Source: CAISCU01 sp051861545
GTDB lineage: Bacteria > Bacteroidota > Bacteroidia > UKL13-3
Assembly: GCA_051861545.1 (NCBI GenBank)
Contig: JBIMKP010000006.1
Coordinates: forward strand, 62,001-126,000
Direction: 5' to 3'
Length of the DNA: 64,000 nt
Every line of letters starts with the position of its first letter. Position 1 is the stretch's first letter. This document shows, in pieces, positions 36,812 to 45,139 of this stretch. The notes under the pieces are model-generated. The model had not been told where the DNA came from and made no database searches. It worked only from the letters and a program-made list of their open reading frames with translations. Made by a program: the position numbers and the translations under genes.

Positions 36812-37345
36812 TTAATTTCTTAAGTCTTTTGCCATCATAAAATCATCACAAATTTGGTCTCCTAATTTGAATTTGCGGGTTGAAACCGTTTTAAATCCAA
36901 ACTTTTCGTAAAAGCTGATGGCATCTGTATTTTCTTGCCAAACACCTAAATACAACCAAGAATAACCATTTCTGATAGCTTCATTTATCACATATTGCAT
37001 CAAAGCGGCACCCACTTTTTTGCCTTTGAAGACCTTTCTTACATAAATTTTTTCTATCTCTAAAACTCTTCCAGTTAAACCTTCAACTTTGGTATCCTTA
37101 AGCAATTTCACATAACCTGCATCTTGAAAATCAAAATAGGCTACAGCATATTGTACTTCCGGTTTTTTAAGGTTGAATTTAATTTGTTCTAACTGATAAG
37201 TTTCTTTGATATACTTCTGTAAATCGGCAGCAGGATGAAAGGGAGCAAAAGCCTCTTCAAAAGTTTTGGCACCCAGCTCTGCAAGCAATGCCACGTGCTT
37301 CTCTGCACAAGGTACTAACTTCACATGTCCTGAATTTCCACTCAT
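36812..37345 (-). CDS. GNAT family N-acetyltransferase
   Basis: 177 residues with the GNAT fold: LEIEKIYVRKVFKGKKVGAALMQYVINEA carries the acetyl-CoA binding R/Q-x-x-G-x-G/A variant, followed by WLYLGVWQENTDAISFYEKFGF, the classic motif B. The substrate is unknown. Its start overlaps the DUF1801 stop by 4 nt, making it the last gene of a four-gene minus-strand operon. Confidence 0.9.
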   Translation of the reverse strand: MSGNSGHVKLVPCAEKHVALLAELGAKTFEEAFAPFHPAADLQKYIKETYQLEQIKFNLKKPEVQYAVAYFDFQDAGYVKLLKDTKVEGLTGRVLEIEKIYVRKVFKGKKVGAALMQYVINEAIRNGYSWLYLGVWQENTDAISFYEKFGFKTVSTRKFKLGDQICDDFMMAKDLRN

Positions 37346-37725
37346 CTTTTTTCGATTTTTTTCTTTTCTGCCAATTGCTCATTTACCATCAAAGCTTCCT
37401 GAATATAAACTCTTAGAAGCTCCTCATCTAAAGGTTTATTTGGGTCTAAATGCCAGTGTCTCAACTGAGACTGACCAGCATCTGCTTCCAAAATACCTGC
37501 TTCATCGGAGAGGTAAACGCCGTTACAAAAAGCGAGGACCAATTTACGCTTTTTGTACATACCCAAATAAAACAAATACCCCTGATATGTATAAAAAGGT
37601 ACTCCATATTTGAAAGATTCAATGATTCCATTGGCAGAATTCATTACCAAGTTCCTGACTTTTAAGAACAAAGGCAAAAGTTCAGAATTTAGGTCACTTG
37701 CATAAATTTCCACCCTTGGATCCAT
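37342..37725 (-). CDS. DUF1801 domain protein
   Basis: 127 residues. NSANGIIESFKYGVPFYTYQGYLFYLGMYKKRKLVLAFCNG is the DUF1801 (YdhG-like) pattern. Function unknown; members are small cytoplasmic proteins. Overlaps the GNAT gene by 4 nt and lies 5 nt after the TPR gene, so it is co-transcribed. Confidence 0.82.
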   Translation of the reverse strand: MDPRVEIYASDLNSELLPLFLKVRNLVMNSANGIIESFKYGVPFYTYQGYLFYLGMYKKRKLVLAFCNGVYLSDEAGILEADAGQSQLRHWHLDPNKPLDEELLRVYIQEALMVNEQLAEKKKIEKR

Positions 37726-37730
37726 GAAAA

Positions 37731-38408
37731 TTATCTTTGGCGACCTCCGTTCATTAACTGCATTAAATTCTGACGTGCAGTAACAAATTCAGGATATTCT
37801 TTCAAAGCCATTTCAAAATACTTTTTGGCACCCATTAAATCTCTGTTTTGAGCAACCATATAAGCTTTCATATTATAAACAGCAGCACGAATTGGCACCT
37901 TTTGTTTAGCAGTTTCGCTTACCATAAAATCAACGCTATCAGTTGAATTACCCATTTTTGATTCTAATTCTACCATGGTTTTAGATGCTTTTTCCATTTG
38001 CTCTGTAGCAAACTGATAAGCAGCAATCTGGTATAAATAGCTCAACTTATTGGTTTTAGCATATAATTTATTGTAAACATCAATTTCCTCTTCAACTCTT
38101 CCGAATTGTTGAGCCAATAAAGCTTTCAATTGTAAGTATTTTTCTTCTTCTGGATGACGGTTTAAAGCTGATTTATTGTAGTAATCAGCAGCTTCGAAAT
38201 TTCTAACTGCTACATATAATTCAGGTAAAGTATCCATGTAAATAGTTTGGCTGCTATCAACCTGAAGCATCAATTGGATTGAAGTAATAGCGGTATTGTA
38301 GTCTTTTACTTCCATCGACTTTTCATACAGTTTTTTATAATCAACTGTTTTTCCATTGTTACAAGCCATTAGAGCTATAAGTCCAAGGCCTCCTAAGATT
38401 CTTTTCAT
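37731..38408 (-). CDS. TPR-repeat lipoprotein
   Basis: 225 residues with a lipoprotein signal (MKRILGGLGLIALMACNN, lipobox LMAC with Cys16) and TPR-like helical repeats (for example YKKLYEKSMEVKDYNTAITSI, YVAVRNFEAADYYNKSALNRHPEE, GAKKYFEMALKEYPEFVTARQN). Probably a periplasmic scaffold anchored to the outer or inner membrane. It follows the epimerase gene by 18 nt. Confidence 0.82.
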   Translation of the reverse strand: MKRILGGLGLIALMACNNGKTVDYKKLYEKSMEVKDYNTAITSIQLMLQVDSSQTIYMDTLPELYVAVRNFEAADYYNKSALNRHPEEEKYLQLKALLAQQFGRVEEEIDVYNKLYAKTNKLSYLYQIAAYQFATEQMEKASKTMVELESKMGNSTDSVDFMVSETAKQKVPIRAAVYNMKAYMVAQNRDLMGAKKYFEMALKEYPEFVTARQNLMQLMNGGRQR

Positions 38409-38426
38409 TTTTTAAAATATAGTTTG

Positions 38427-39455
38427 CTAAGATAATTGATGTTTCTCAAAATCAGGATAGGAATCAACACATTCTTGTAATGTTTTATAAACAGGTTTGA
38501 ACTCAAAATTCAATTCCTTTTTGATTTTTGATGAATTATAATACGATTTGTTTAATGAACTCCTTGCAGTTTCTTTGGTTAATGGCAGGCCTTTCGAATT
38601 AAATAAACGTTTAATTGCATAAAATCGCCAAGCGATTTCTGCCAATAATTTTGTTACTTTTATTTTAGGTAGTGGCTTTCCGAATTTTTCAGACAAAAAA
38701 TTAAACAAATCTTGGTTACTTAGATTTTCAGAAACCAAAACATATCGCTGACCAAATTTTTTCTCTTCAACCAATCTGAACATTACCTCTGCAACATCTT
38801 CGGCATCAACATATCCATTTACACCTTCAGTATAAAAAGGCATTCCTTTATGGGCAGCACCAATTAAACTTAATGCACCTTTGGTATAATAACCTCTACC
38901 TATAATCATTCCCGGATTTACAATTGCTACCTGCAAACCTTCCTCTGCACCTCGCCATACTTCCATTTCAGCCTTATATTTTGAAATGGCATAATTGCTA
39001 TTGAGTTTGCTGTTTTCCCATTTGCTGTTTTCATCCATGGTATCACCGCTTTTTTTGCGACCCAATGCAGCAATTGAACTTACATGGCAAAATACTTTTA
39101 CGCCCTTTATCAGCGAAATATTTACCATATTTGCTGTACCTACAATATTTACTTGCATCATCAATTCAGCCTCACTTTGTAAAAACGAAACTGTGGCTGC
39201 ACAATGGTAAACTGTTTCTACCCCATCAAGAACTTCCTCCAATGAAGGAATATCATTGATATCAGCTTCAACCCAAATTAAATTAGGCTGATTCTGATAA
39301 TTGGCTTCTTTACCAAAATAAATTCTGTAAATAAAATCAAATTCATTCAATGAAGAATTTGCTCGTTTAAACGCACGCAGTTTTTTGCCTTCTTTTAAAA
39401 GCTTGCAAACCACATGGGCGCCTAAAAATCCTGTTGCTCCGCTTACTACTATCAA
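38427..39455 (-). CDS. NAD(P)-dependent epimerase/dehydratase family protein
   Basis: 342 residues, extended short-chain dehydrogenase. Dinucleotide-binding VSGATGFLGAHVV at the N-terminus, YHCAATVSF, the catalytic Ser/Tyr/Lys set in VSSIAALGRK and YAISKYKAEME, and the substrate-side PGMIIGRGYYTKGAL. It resembles dihydroflavonol-reductase-like SDRs. Substrate not evident. First gene of the epimerase-TPR-DUF1801-GNAT operon and divergent from the arginase-like gene. Confidence 0.9.
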   Translation of the reverse strand: MIVVSGATGFLGAHVVCKLLKEGKKLRAFKRANSSLNEFDFIYRIYFGKEANYQNQPNLIWVEADINDIPSLEEVLDGVETVYHCAATVSFLQSEAELMMQVNIVGTANMVNISLIKGVKVFCHVSSIAALGRKKSGDTMDENSKWENSKLNSNYAISKYKAEMEVWRGAEEGLQVAIVNPGMIIGRGYYTKGALSLIGAAHKGMPFYTEGVNGYVDAEDVAEVMFRLVEEKKFGQRYVLVSENLSNQDLFNFLSEKFGKPLPKIKVTKLLAEIAWRFYAIKRLFNSKGLPLTKETARSSLNKSYYNSSKIKKELNFEFKPVYKTLQECVDSYPDFEKHQLS

Positions 39456-39532
39456 TCTGTGGAAATGTTGATTAGATGATGGGCTAAAATAGAGAGTTTT
39501 GAATAATTAAACCTTAAGAAATTTTTTTCTTT

Positions 39533-40696
39533 ATGATAAACGACTTTTTACAACCTATATCAGAATTCGCTCAAGGCAGATTTAGAGAGCATTGCAGCCC
39601 CAAAAGCCTGTTTTTCCAGACCGATTTTTTTGACGAGAAAATAAAATCCTTTGAGAGCTATCAACTAGCTATTTTAGGTATACCTGAAGATCGTTATGGT
39701 TCCGATTTCCTTGGTTGCTCTGAAGCGCCTGATCAAATCAGAAAAAACCTGTATGCGTTAATTAAACCAAGGGTCGACATGAAAATTATCGACCTAGGAA
39801 ATATTAAAAAAGGCAATGCTTTAACTGATACTTATGTAGCTGTTGAATCAGTTATCAATGAAGTTTTACGCAAAAAAATCCCTGTTTTGATTTTAGGCGG
39901 AAGTGAAGATTTAATTGCCTGCCAATACAAAGCTTATTATGGAATTCAGGCAAATCTTCAAATGGTAGCAGTAGATTCCAAAGTAAATATGCATACTCCT
40001 GAGGACAGTAACAAACTTTCATACCTTCCACGAATCATCGCATCAGAACCAAATTTCTTGTTCAACATTACTCAAGCTGCTTATCAAAGTTATTTCGTAG
40101 AACCTGAAACTTACGATGCATTTGAACGCATGAATTTTGATATGATTCGTTTAGGTGCCCTTAGAGGAAACATGAGTGATATCGAACCTTATTGCCGAAA
40201 TGCTGATATGTTATCATTTTCTATGAATGCTATCAGGGCTTCAGATGCGCCTGCTCAGTTTAATGCTTCTCCAAATGGATTAAGCGGTGAAGAGGCTTGT
40301 CAGATTGCGCGATATGCCGGCATTAGCAACGACATCAGCAGTTTTGGAATATACAATTTGCTTCCAGGTTTAGACAGAGAAGGTGTAAGTTCTGCTCTGG
40401 CTTCACAAATGGCCTGGTATTTTATTGAAGGATTATGTAATCGTAGACAAGAATATCCGCTTCCAGAAAGCAATGATTACATGGTTTACAGAACTACATC
40501 AAGAAATGTTGATGAAGAAATTGTGTTTTATAAAAGTATCATGAGCAACAGATGGTGGATGGAAATTCCTTATCCGCGTGAAAGAAGTACACAGGAAGGG
40601 AAATTTATGGTGCCTTGTAGTTACAAAGATTACCAAACTGCTCAAAACGATGAAATTCCAGACCGTTGGTTAAAAACCTACCAAAAATTACTTTAG
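39533..40696 (+). CDS. Arginase/formiminoglutamase-fold protein lacking metal ligands
   Basis: 387 residues of the ureohydrolase fold: ILGIPEDRYGS, then LILGGSEDLIA in place of GG(D/G)H, MVAVDSKVNMH in place of DAHxD, and LSFSMNAIRASDAPA in place of SxDxDxxDPxxxPG, followed by the usual PNGLSGEEACQIARYAG. At least four of the six classical Mn ligands are replaced (His to Ser/Glu, His to Lys, Asp to Asn, Asp to Ser/Asn). It should therefore be a non-catalytic member with a binding or structural role. Homologues are usually annotated as formimidoylglutamase, which is probably wrong here. First gene of a three-gene operon. Confidence 0.82.
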   Translation: MINDFLQPISEFAQGRFREHCSPKSLFFQTDFFDEKIKSFESYQLAILGIPEDRYGSDFLGCSEAPDQIRKNLYALIKPRVDMKIIDLGNIKKGNALTDTYVAVESVINEVLRKKIPVLILGGSEDLIACQYKAYYGIQANLQMVAVDSKVNMHTPEDSNKLSYLPRIIASEPNFLFNITQAAYQSYFVEPETYDAFERMNFDMIRLGALRGNMSDIEPYCRNADMLSFSMNAIRASDAPAQFNASPNGLSGEEACQIARYAGISNDISSFGIYNLLPGLDREGVSSALASQMAWYFIEGLCNRRQEYPLPESNDYMVYRTTSRNVDEEIVFYKSIMSNRWWMEIPYPRERSTQEGKFMVPCSYKDYQTAQNDEIPDRWLKTYQKLL

Positions 40697-40699
40697 TTT

Positions 40700-42034
40700 A
40701 TGTGGTTAAAAATTTCATCCTTTATCAATAAATGGTTCTGGCCTTTGGCAGTGCTGTTACACTTGGCTTACTTTTTTCAAGCCTGGTTTAGTGGCAGTAT
40801 TTATCTTGTAGATTCCATTGACTATTTATCACAGGCTGAAAATTTTAAAAACCATGGAAGTTTATATGCTGCACCTTGGGATGCTCCTATCAAACTCGAT
40901 TTCTTTACTTTTCGTCCGCCTTTATATGGATGGTTGATTTTAGTAATCAAATCAATTGTAAACTCAGATTATGCTGTACTCGCTTTCCAGTCAATATTGA
41001 GTTTAATAAGTTTTGGAAGCATCATTCAGTTTTTATCAAAACTAAACATAGAAAAAGGCTTTGTAAAATCAGCTTTGATGCTTATTTTGATTGCTTATCC
41101 TTCTCATCTCATTCACTGTAATTTCATCATGAGTGATATCCTGTTTCAGTTTATTATGTTACAGGCTTTTATTTTCAGTTACTATTCGTATAAAGAAGCA
41201 AACTTTAAACACACAGGATTGGCTGCATTCTTTTTTGTTTTGGCGATGTTAACCAAACCCGTTGCATTCTTACTTGGCTTTAGTATTGCTTTGATTTTAT
41301 TCATTGTTTATATCAGAAAACATCAGCTTAAATTATTGCTTCCATTTCTGTTATTGCCTATCACTTATCATTCTTACTGTAGCTATAACAAACACATTAC
41401 AGGTTACTACCATTATAGTTCGGTGAGTCCTTATTTTGTTTTAAAGTACATGGCAAAATATACCAATGCACAGGTCTATGGAGAAGAGTATGCAGACCGT
41501 GTTCAGGATAGTGTGATGGTGCTAGCCAATGCAGCTCCCAATCACACAGAGCGGTATAAAATTATGAATGAAGCCGGCAAAACTTTCATAACTCAAAATC
41601 CACTTGTATTTTTAAAGTTTAATATCAAAGGTTGGTTTGCTCTTATGCTCGATCCTGGTCGGTTTGACTGGGTACATTTTCTAAATATAGATGAAGGGAA
41701 CTTTCTAGGATTATATCATACCATCAATACAAAAGGTTTGGTGAATGGAATGCTTGAATTTTTATCTCATGCACCTTTACAATTGCTTGCCATTTTATTT
41801 TTCAGTTTGATATTTAATTTCCTGTTGGCTTTTGTATTTGTAGCTTATTTGTTCTCCAAAAAACAAAATGGCTTTTTGAAAATACTCATCTTTTTGTTTG
41901 TATCCTATATCATTGGCTCAACGGGTATTTTAGGTTTAGCTCGTTACAGAATAGGCATTGCTCCTATGATATGGATGGCTGCTATCTTTTATATTTATGC
42001 AATCTGGAATGAAAAAAGAAATCAGTTATCCTGA
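40700..42034 (+). CDS. Polytopic membrane protein, glycosyltransferase 39/87-like
   Basis: 444 residues with about 11 membrane spans. After span 1 an acidic loop holds VDSIDYLSQAENFKNHGS, comparable to the D-x-x-Y/D-x-x-x-A motif of ArnT/PMT-type (GT-C) glycosyltransferases, followed by FRPPLYGWLILVI, the usual second GT-C element. It probably transfers sugars from a lipid carrier. It starts 3 nt after the arginase-like gene and overlaps the PLP enzyme gene by 26 nt, so all three are likely one transcript. Confidence 0.75.
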   Translation: MWLKISSFINKWFWPLAVLLHLAYFFQAWFSGSIYLVDSIDYLSQAENFKNHGSLYAAPWDAPIKLDFFTFRPPLYGWLILVIKSIVNSDYAVLAFQSILSLISFGSIIQFLSKLNIEKGFVKSALMLILIAYPSHLIHCNFIMSDILFQFIMLQAFIFSYYSYKEANFKHTGLAAFFFVLAMLTKPVAFLLGFSIALILFIVYIRKHQLKLLLPFLLLPITYHSYCSYNKHITGYYHYSSVSPYFVLKYMAKYTNAQVYGEEYADRVQDSVMVLANAAPNHTERYKIMNEAGKTFITQNPLVFLKFNIKGWFALMLDPGRFDWVHFLNIDEGNFLGLYHTINTKGLVNGMLEFLSHAPLQLLAILFFSLIFNFLLAFVFVAYLFSKKQNGFLKILIFLFVSYIIGSTGILGLARYRIGIAPMIWMAAIFYIYAIWNEKRNQLS

Positions 42035-42890
42035 GCCATATGCACCTCTTGAAAAGGTAAATTTTCCAATTTGGGAAGAAGCAGGATTGGAAGTTTATTT
42101 TAAACGAGAAGATTTATCACACCCATTTATTTCTGGTAACAAATGGAGAAAATTAAAGTATCATTTGTTAGATGCTTTTGAAAAGAAAAACACTCATTTA
42201 CTAACTTTTGGAGGAGCTTACAGCAATCATATTCTAGCAACAGCTGCTGCGGGAGCAAAACTCGGATTTAAAACAAAAGGTATTATAAGAGGAGAATTAG
42301 TTTCAAATCCGGTTTTAAATCTGGCACAGCTTTTTGGCATGGAACTAGAATTTATCAGCAGAGAAAATTATCGAAATAAAGAAAACCTATATCTTATAGA
42401 AAATTATCCCAATACAAGCATTATTCCTGAAGGTGGTGCTGGTGAATTTGGCGAAAAAGGTGCAGGTGAAGTTCTAAATGAAATAGATGATTCGTTTGAC
42501 TTTATTCTGTGTTCAGTTGGGACTGGCAGCACATTTTCAGGATTATTAAAACAAGCAGTAGCCCTTAATAAACAGTACGAATTGCAAGGATTTGCTATCA
42601 TCAAAAACGGAGAATATCTAGGTGAATCTTTTGAAAAATGTGGCTATCAAAATTATCGATACATCACCGAATCGCATGGTGGTGGATATGCAAAAACATC
42701 AAAAGAACTATTGGAATTTATACAATATTTTAGCAGTCGAACAGGCATTTTATGCGATCAGGTTTATGAGGCAAAAATGGTCTATCATTTTACGCAATTG
42801 GTTCAGAAGGGAGTTTATGCAAAGGGTTCCAAAATAGTAATGCTGCATAATGGCGGCTTAAGTGGCATGTTGAGTTTATTGGTTAAGTAA
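42009..42890 (+). CDS. ACC deaminase/D-cysteine desulfhydrase-family PLP enzyme
   Basis: 293 residues, PLP fold-type II. The N-terminal VYFKREDLSHPFISGNKWRKL contains the Schiff-base lysine in SGNKWRK, followed by LTFGGAYSNHILATAAAGAKLG and the phosphate-binding VGTGSTFSGLL. The family deaminates 1-aminocyclopropane-1-carboxylate or desulfhydrates D-cysteine; I cannot separate the two. An upstream in-frame ATG at 41997 is possible, but ATGAAAAAAGAAATC at 42009 looks better. It overlaps the glycosyltransferase-like gene. Confidence 0.86.
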   Translation: MKKEISYPEPYAPLEKVNFPIWEEAGLEVYFKREDLSHPFISGNKWRKLKYHLLDAFEKKNTHLLTFGGAYSNHILATAAAGAKLGFKTKGIIRGELVSNPVLNLAQLFGMELEFISRENYRNKENLYLIENYPNTSIIPEGGAGEFGEKGAGEVLNEIDDSFDFILCSVGTGSTFSGLLKQAVALNKQYELQGFAIIKNGEYLGESFEKCGYQNYRYITESHGGGYAKTSKELLEFIQYFSSRTGILCDQVYEAKMVYHFTQLVQKGVYAKGSKIVMLHNGGLSGMLSLLVK

Positions 42891-42961
42891 GTCATTAACT
42901 GAAATTCCCCAACAAGTTTAAATTCAATATAAACCAAGAAAATTTGTAAAATTGCCCACCA

Positions 42962-42969
42962 TAAGTTTG
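42962..42969 (+). promoter_or_regulatory. Possible -7 element of the Rpn-family gene
   Basis: TAAGTTTG matches TAnnTTTG and lies 14 nt before the ATG at 42984. The nearest TTG (42944-42946) is only 15 nt upstream, shorter than usual, so this is tentative. Confidence 0.35.
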
Positions 42970-42983
42970 TGGCAGGCAATAAA

Positions 42984-43997
42984 ATGAAAGCTAAATATTT
43001 AAACCCATTTACTGACTTCGGATTTAAAAAAATCTTTGGTGAAGAAGCAAGCAAACCTCTTTTACTTGACTTTTTAAACTCCTTATTGCCTAGTAATGAT
43101 CAAATTGTTCAATTGAATTTTAAAAACACCGAACAACTAGGACAAACAGATTTAGACAGAAAAGCTATTTACAATATTTATTGTGAAAATGAAAAAGGAG
43201 AAAAATTCATAGTTGAACTTCAAAAAGCAAAACAAAATTACTTTAAGGAAAGAACTATTTATTATTCTACTTTTCCAATTCGTGAACAAGCTGAAAAGGG
43301 TGAATGGAATTACAATCTTAAGGCCGTATATTGTATAGGAATTTTAGACTTTACCTTTAATGACTACGAAACAGAACCTGAAAAAAGTGAAGTTTTGCAT
43401 ACGATAAAATTGAAAAACCAGAATGGTAAGACATTTTATGACAAACTTACTTTCATCTATCTTGAAATGCCAAACTTCAAGAAGAATGAAAAACAACTTG
43501 AAAATCGCTTAGATAAATGGCTATACTTTATTCAACACCTTGAGGACTTTCAATCGATTCCAAGCATAATTGCCGACGAAGTTTTTAGTCAAGCATTTGA
43601 AAAAGCTGAACTTGCAAAATTTGAACTATCAGAACTTGAAAGTTATGAAAATAGCTTAAAAATTTATAGAGATTTAAAAGGTGTTATAGATACAGCTTTT
43701 GGCGAAGGAAAGCTTGAAGGAAAAATTGAAGGAAAGCTCGAAGGAAAGCTCGAAGGAAAGCTTGAAGGAAAGCTTGAAACTGCAAAATCGTTAAAAAAAT
43801 TAGGCATTCCAATTGAAACAATAATTGAAGCGACAGGACTTACAAAGGAAGAAATTGAAAGTTTACAATATCATTCAGAACTAAGGTATAAACTATATAA
43901 TTTCAACTATTTCCCAAAACCCATTTTTATCACTGCCAATTCGTTTGATTTTACCTTGTTCTTTAAGTACTTTTATTTTTCTTTTAACAGTGCTTAA
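42984..43997 (+). CDS. Rpn family PD-(D/E)XK nuclease
   Basis: 337 residues. MKAKYLNPFTDFGFKKIFGEE is the standard start of Rpn/PDDEXK_2 recombination-promoting nucleases (once called putative transposases); the active-site strand is TDLDRKAIYNIYCENEKGEKFIVELQKAKQ, with Asp and the E-x-Q element. A charged C-terminal segment has a tandem EGKL repeat (residues 241-264), then a short helix ending GLTKEEIESL, where most homologues stop. The last 40 or so residues (YHSELRYKLYN...FNSA) read antisense through the end of the Fic gene and are probably acquired readthrough. I start at ATG 42984, since the GTG at 42969 lies in a promoter-like box. Confidence 0.87.
   Translation: MKAKYLNPFTDFGFKKIFGEEASKPLLLDFLNSLLPSNDQIVQLNFKNTEQLGQTDLDRKAIYNIYCENEKGEKFIVELQKAKQNYFKERTIYYSTFPIREQAEKGEWNYNLKAVYCIGILDFTFNDYETEPEKSEVLHTIKLKNQNGKTFYDKLTFIYLEMPNFKKNEKQLENRLDKWLYFIQHLEDFQSIPSIIADEVFSQAFEKAELAKFELSELESYENSLKIYRDLKGVIDTAFGEGKLEGKIEGKLEGKLEGKLEGKLETAKSLKKLGIPIETIIEATGLTKEEIESLQYHSELRYKLYNFNYFPKPIFITANSFDFTLFFKYFYFSFNSA
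43704..43775 (+). repeat. Six tandem 12-nt repeats (GAAGGAAAGCTY) inside the Rpn gene
   Basis: Units begin at 43704, 43716, 43728, 43740, 43752 and 43764. Five read GAAGGAAAGCTT or GAAGGAAAGCTC and the second reads GAAGGAAAAATT. Each encodes EGKL (or EGKI), so a change in copy number keeps the frame and alters only the length of the charged linker. Confidence 0.95.
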
Positions 43998-44951
43998 ACT
44001 TTGGTTCAATTCTTTACTAATTTCATTGGATGTAATGTTTCTGTTCCGTTTAATAAGTGAAATTAAACTTCCATGATAAAATTTTACAGTGTCATTTACA
44101 GTGTCATTCACCAAGTTTTCAGTGTCATTTTGAGTATTATCAAAAAGCACATGCATTTCACGGTTTTTAAGCCTGTGATTAGTATTCAAAAGTAGGTTTG
44201 AAAGAAATCTATGAAGGTATTTTTCTGATTTATAAATGCCTTTAGATAAATCTTCGTAATTGGCACGAACTAGCGCATTTCGAAAATACCAAGAATACGA
44301 GGCAAACAAATCATTATTCACATTTTTAAACCCTAATTTTCGAAGATATTTTATCAAAAAAATGGCAGTTGTTCTAGTATTACCTTCACCAAAAACATGA
44401 ATCTGCCATAAGTAAGAAATAAAATGTGAGAGGTGCTCAACAATTTCCTGTTTATTTAATCCTTTATAATTAAACTTTTTTTCTAGTTCAAAATCATATT
44501 CTAAGGTAGCCCTTAAGCCATCTGCACTAGCATATAAAACAGTTTCTCCATTTAATACCCATTCCTGTTTTGTAATATTATAATCTCTAATTTTACCTGC
44601 AAATTCATATATACCATTAAACAACCTACGGTGAATTGAAACATATTCAATTGGGGAAAAAGTAAATGTCTGCTCTCCTAAAATCTCAGTAATTCGCGCC
44701 GATACTTTATCAGCTTCCTCTGTTCGTTCTGATTTAGATTTGTTTGGATGTTGCTTATAATAGCTATCTAATCTATTCTTAACCTCTTCAATTGTAATAT
44801 CACCTTCAATATTTTGTTTAGCAGTAGCAATAAGGTATTCAGATGGCTTTAGCCCATCAACCTCTTGCAAACCTATAGCAGTTTTCCAATGATTGGCCTT
44901 TTCTACTTTATTTGGTTCACCCTGCCTAAAATATTCTTCGAAATTATCCAT
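43893..44951 (-). CDS. Fic family protein with C-terminal winged helix
   Basis: 352 residues. An N-terminal region with an antitoxin-like helical stretch (EGDITIEEVKNRLDSYYKQ), the Fic core with YVSIHRRLFNGIYEFAGKIRDYNI and the active-site loop HVFGEGNTRTTAIF (His185; the usual HPF is HVF), and a C-terminal winged helix (NITSNEISKELNQSLSTVKRKIKVLKEQGKI). An NDT-rich linker (NDTENLVNDTVNDTV) separates the last two. Fic enzymes AMPylate target proteins. The gene's last 105 nt overlap the opposing Rpn frame. Confidence 0.9.
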   Translation of the reverse strand: MDNFEEYFRQGEPNKVEKANHWKTAIGLQEVDGLKPSEYLIATAKQNIEGDITIEEVKNRLDSYYKQHPNKSKSERTEEADKVSARITEILGEQTFTFSPIEYVSIHRRLFNGIYEFAGKIRDYNITKQEWVLNGETVLYASADGLRATLEYDFELEKKFNYKGLNKQEIVEHLSHFISYLWQIHVFGEGNTRTTAIFLIKYLRKLGFKNVNNDLFASYSWYFRNALVRANYEDLSKGIYKSEKYLHRFLSNLLLNTNHRLKNREMHVLFDNTQNDTENLVNDTVNDTVKFYHGSLISLIKRNRNITSNEISKELNQSLSTVKRKIKVLKEQGKIKRIGSDKNGFWEIVEII

Positions 44952-45084
44952 TACTAACTATGATGTTTCCAATTGAGATTTTAATGCAATTTACCAAACT
45001 ATTAATCAATTCTAATTTTACTTTTAATTCATTTTAATAAAAATCATTAAACACATTTTTCAAAGTTTACAACATGCTTAAAAA

Positions 45085-45122
45085 CAAAAAAAGGGAGTCA
45101 GTTGCCCAACTCCCTTTTTTAT
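45085..45122 (-). terminator. Terminator of the parvulin-chaperone gene
   Basis: AAAAAAGGGAGT / ACTCCCTTTTTT around a loop of about 10 nt, 18 nt past the stop of the minus-strand PPIase gene. Confidence 0.85.
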
Positions 45123-45139
45123 AAAAATCATTTCTGCTC

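Noticed and set aside
42969..42983. GTG start for the Rpn gene
   Set aside because: It overlaps a TAAGTTTG promoter-like box; homologues start at MKAKYLNPF.
43704..43775. CRISPR or intergenic satellite
   Set aside because: The repeat is contiguous without spacers and is in frame within the coding sequence.
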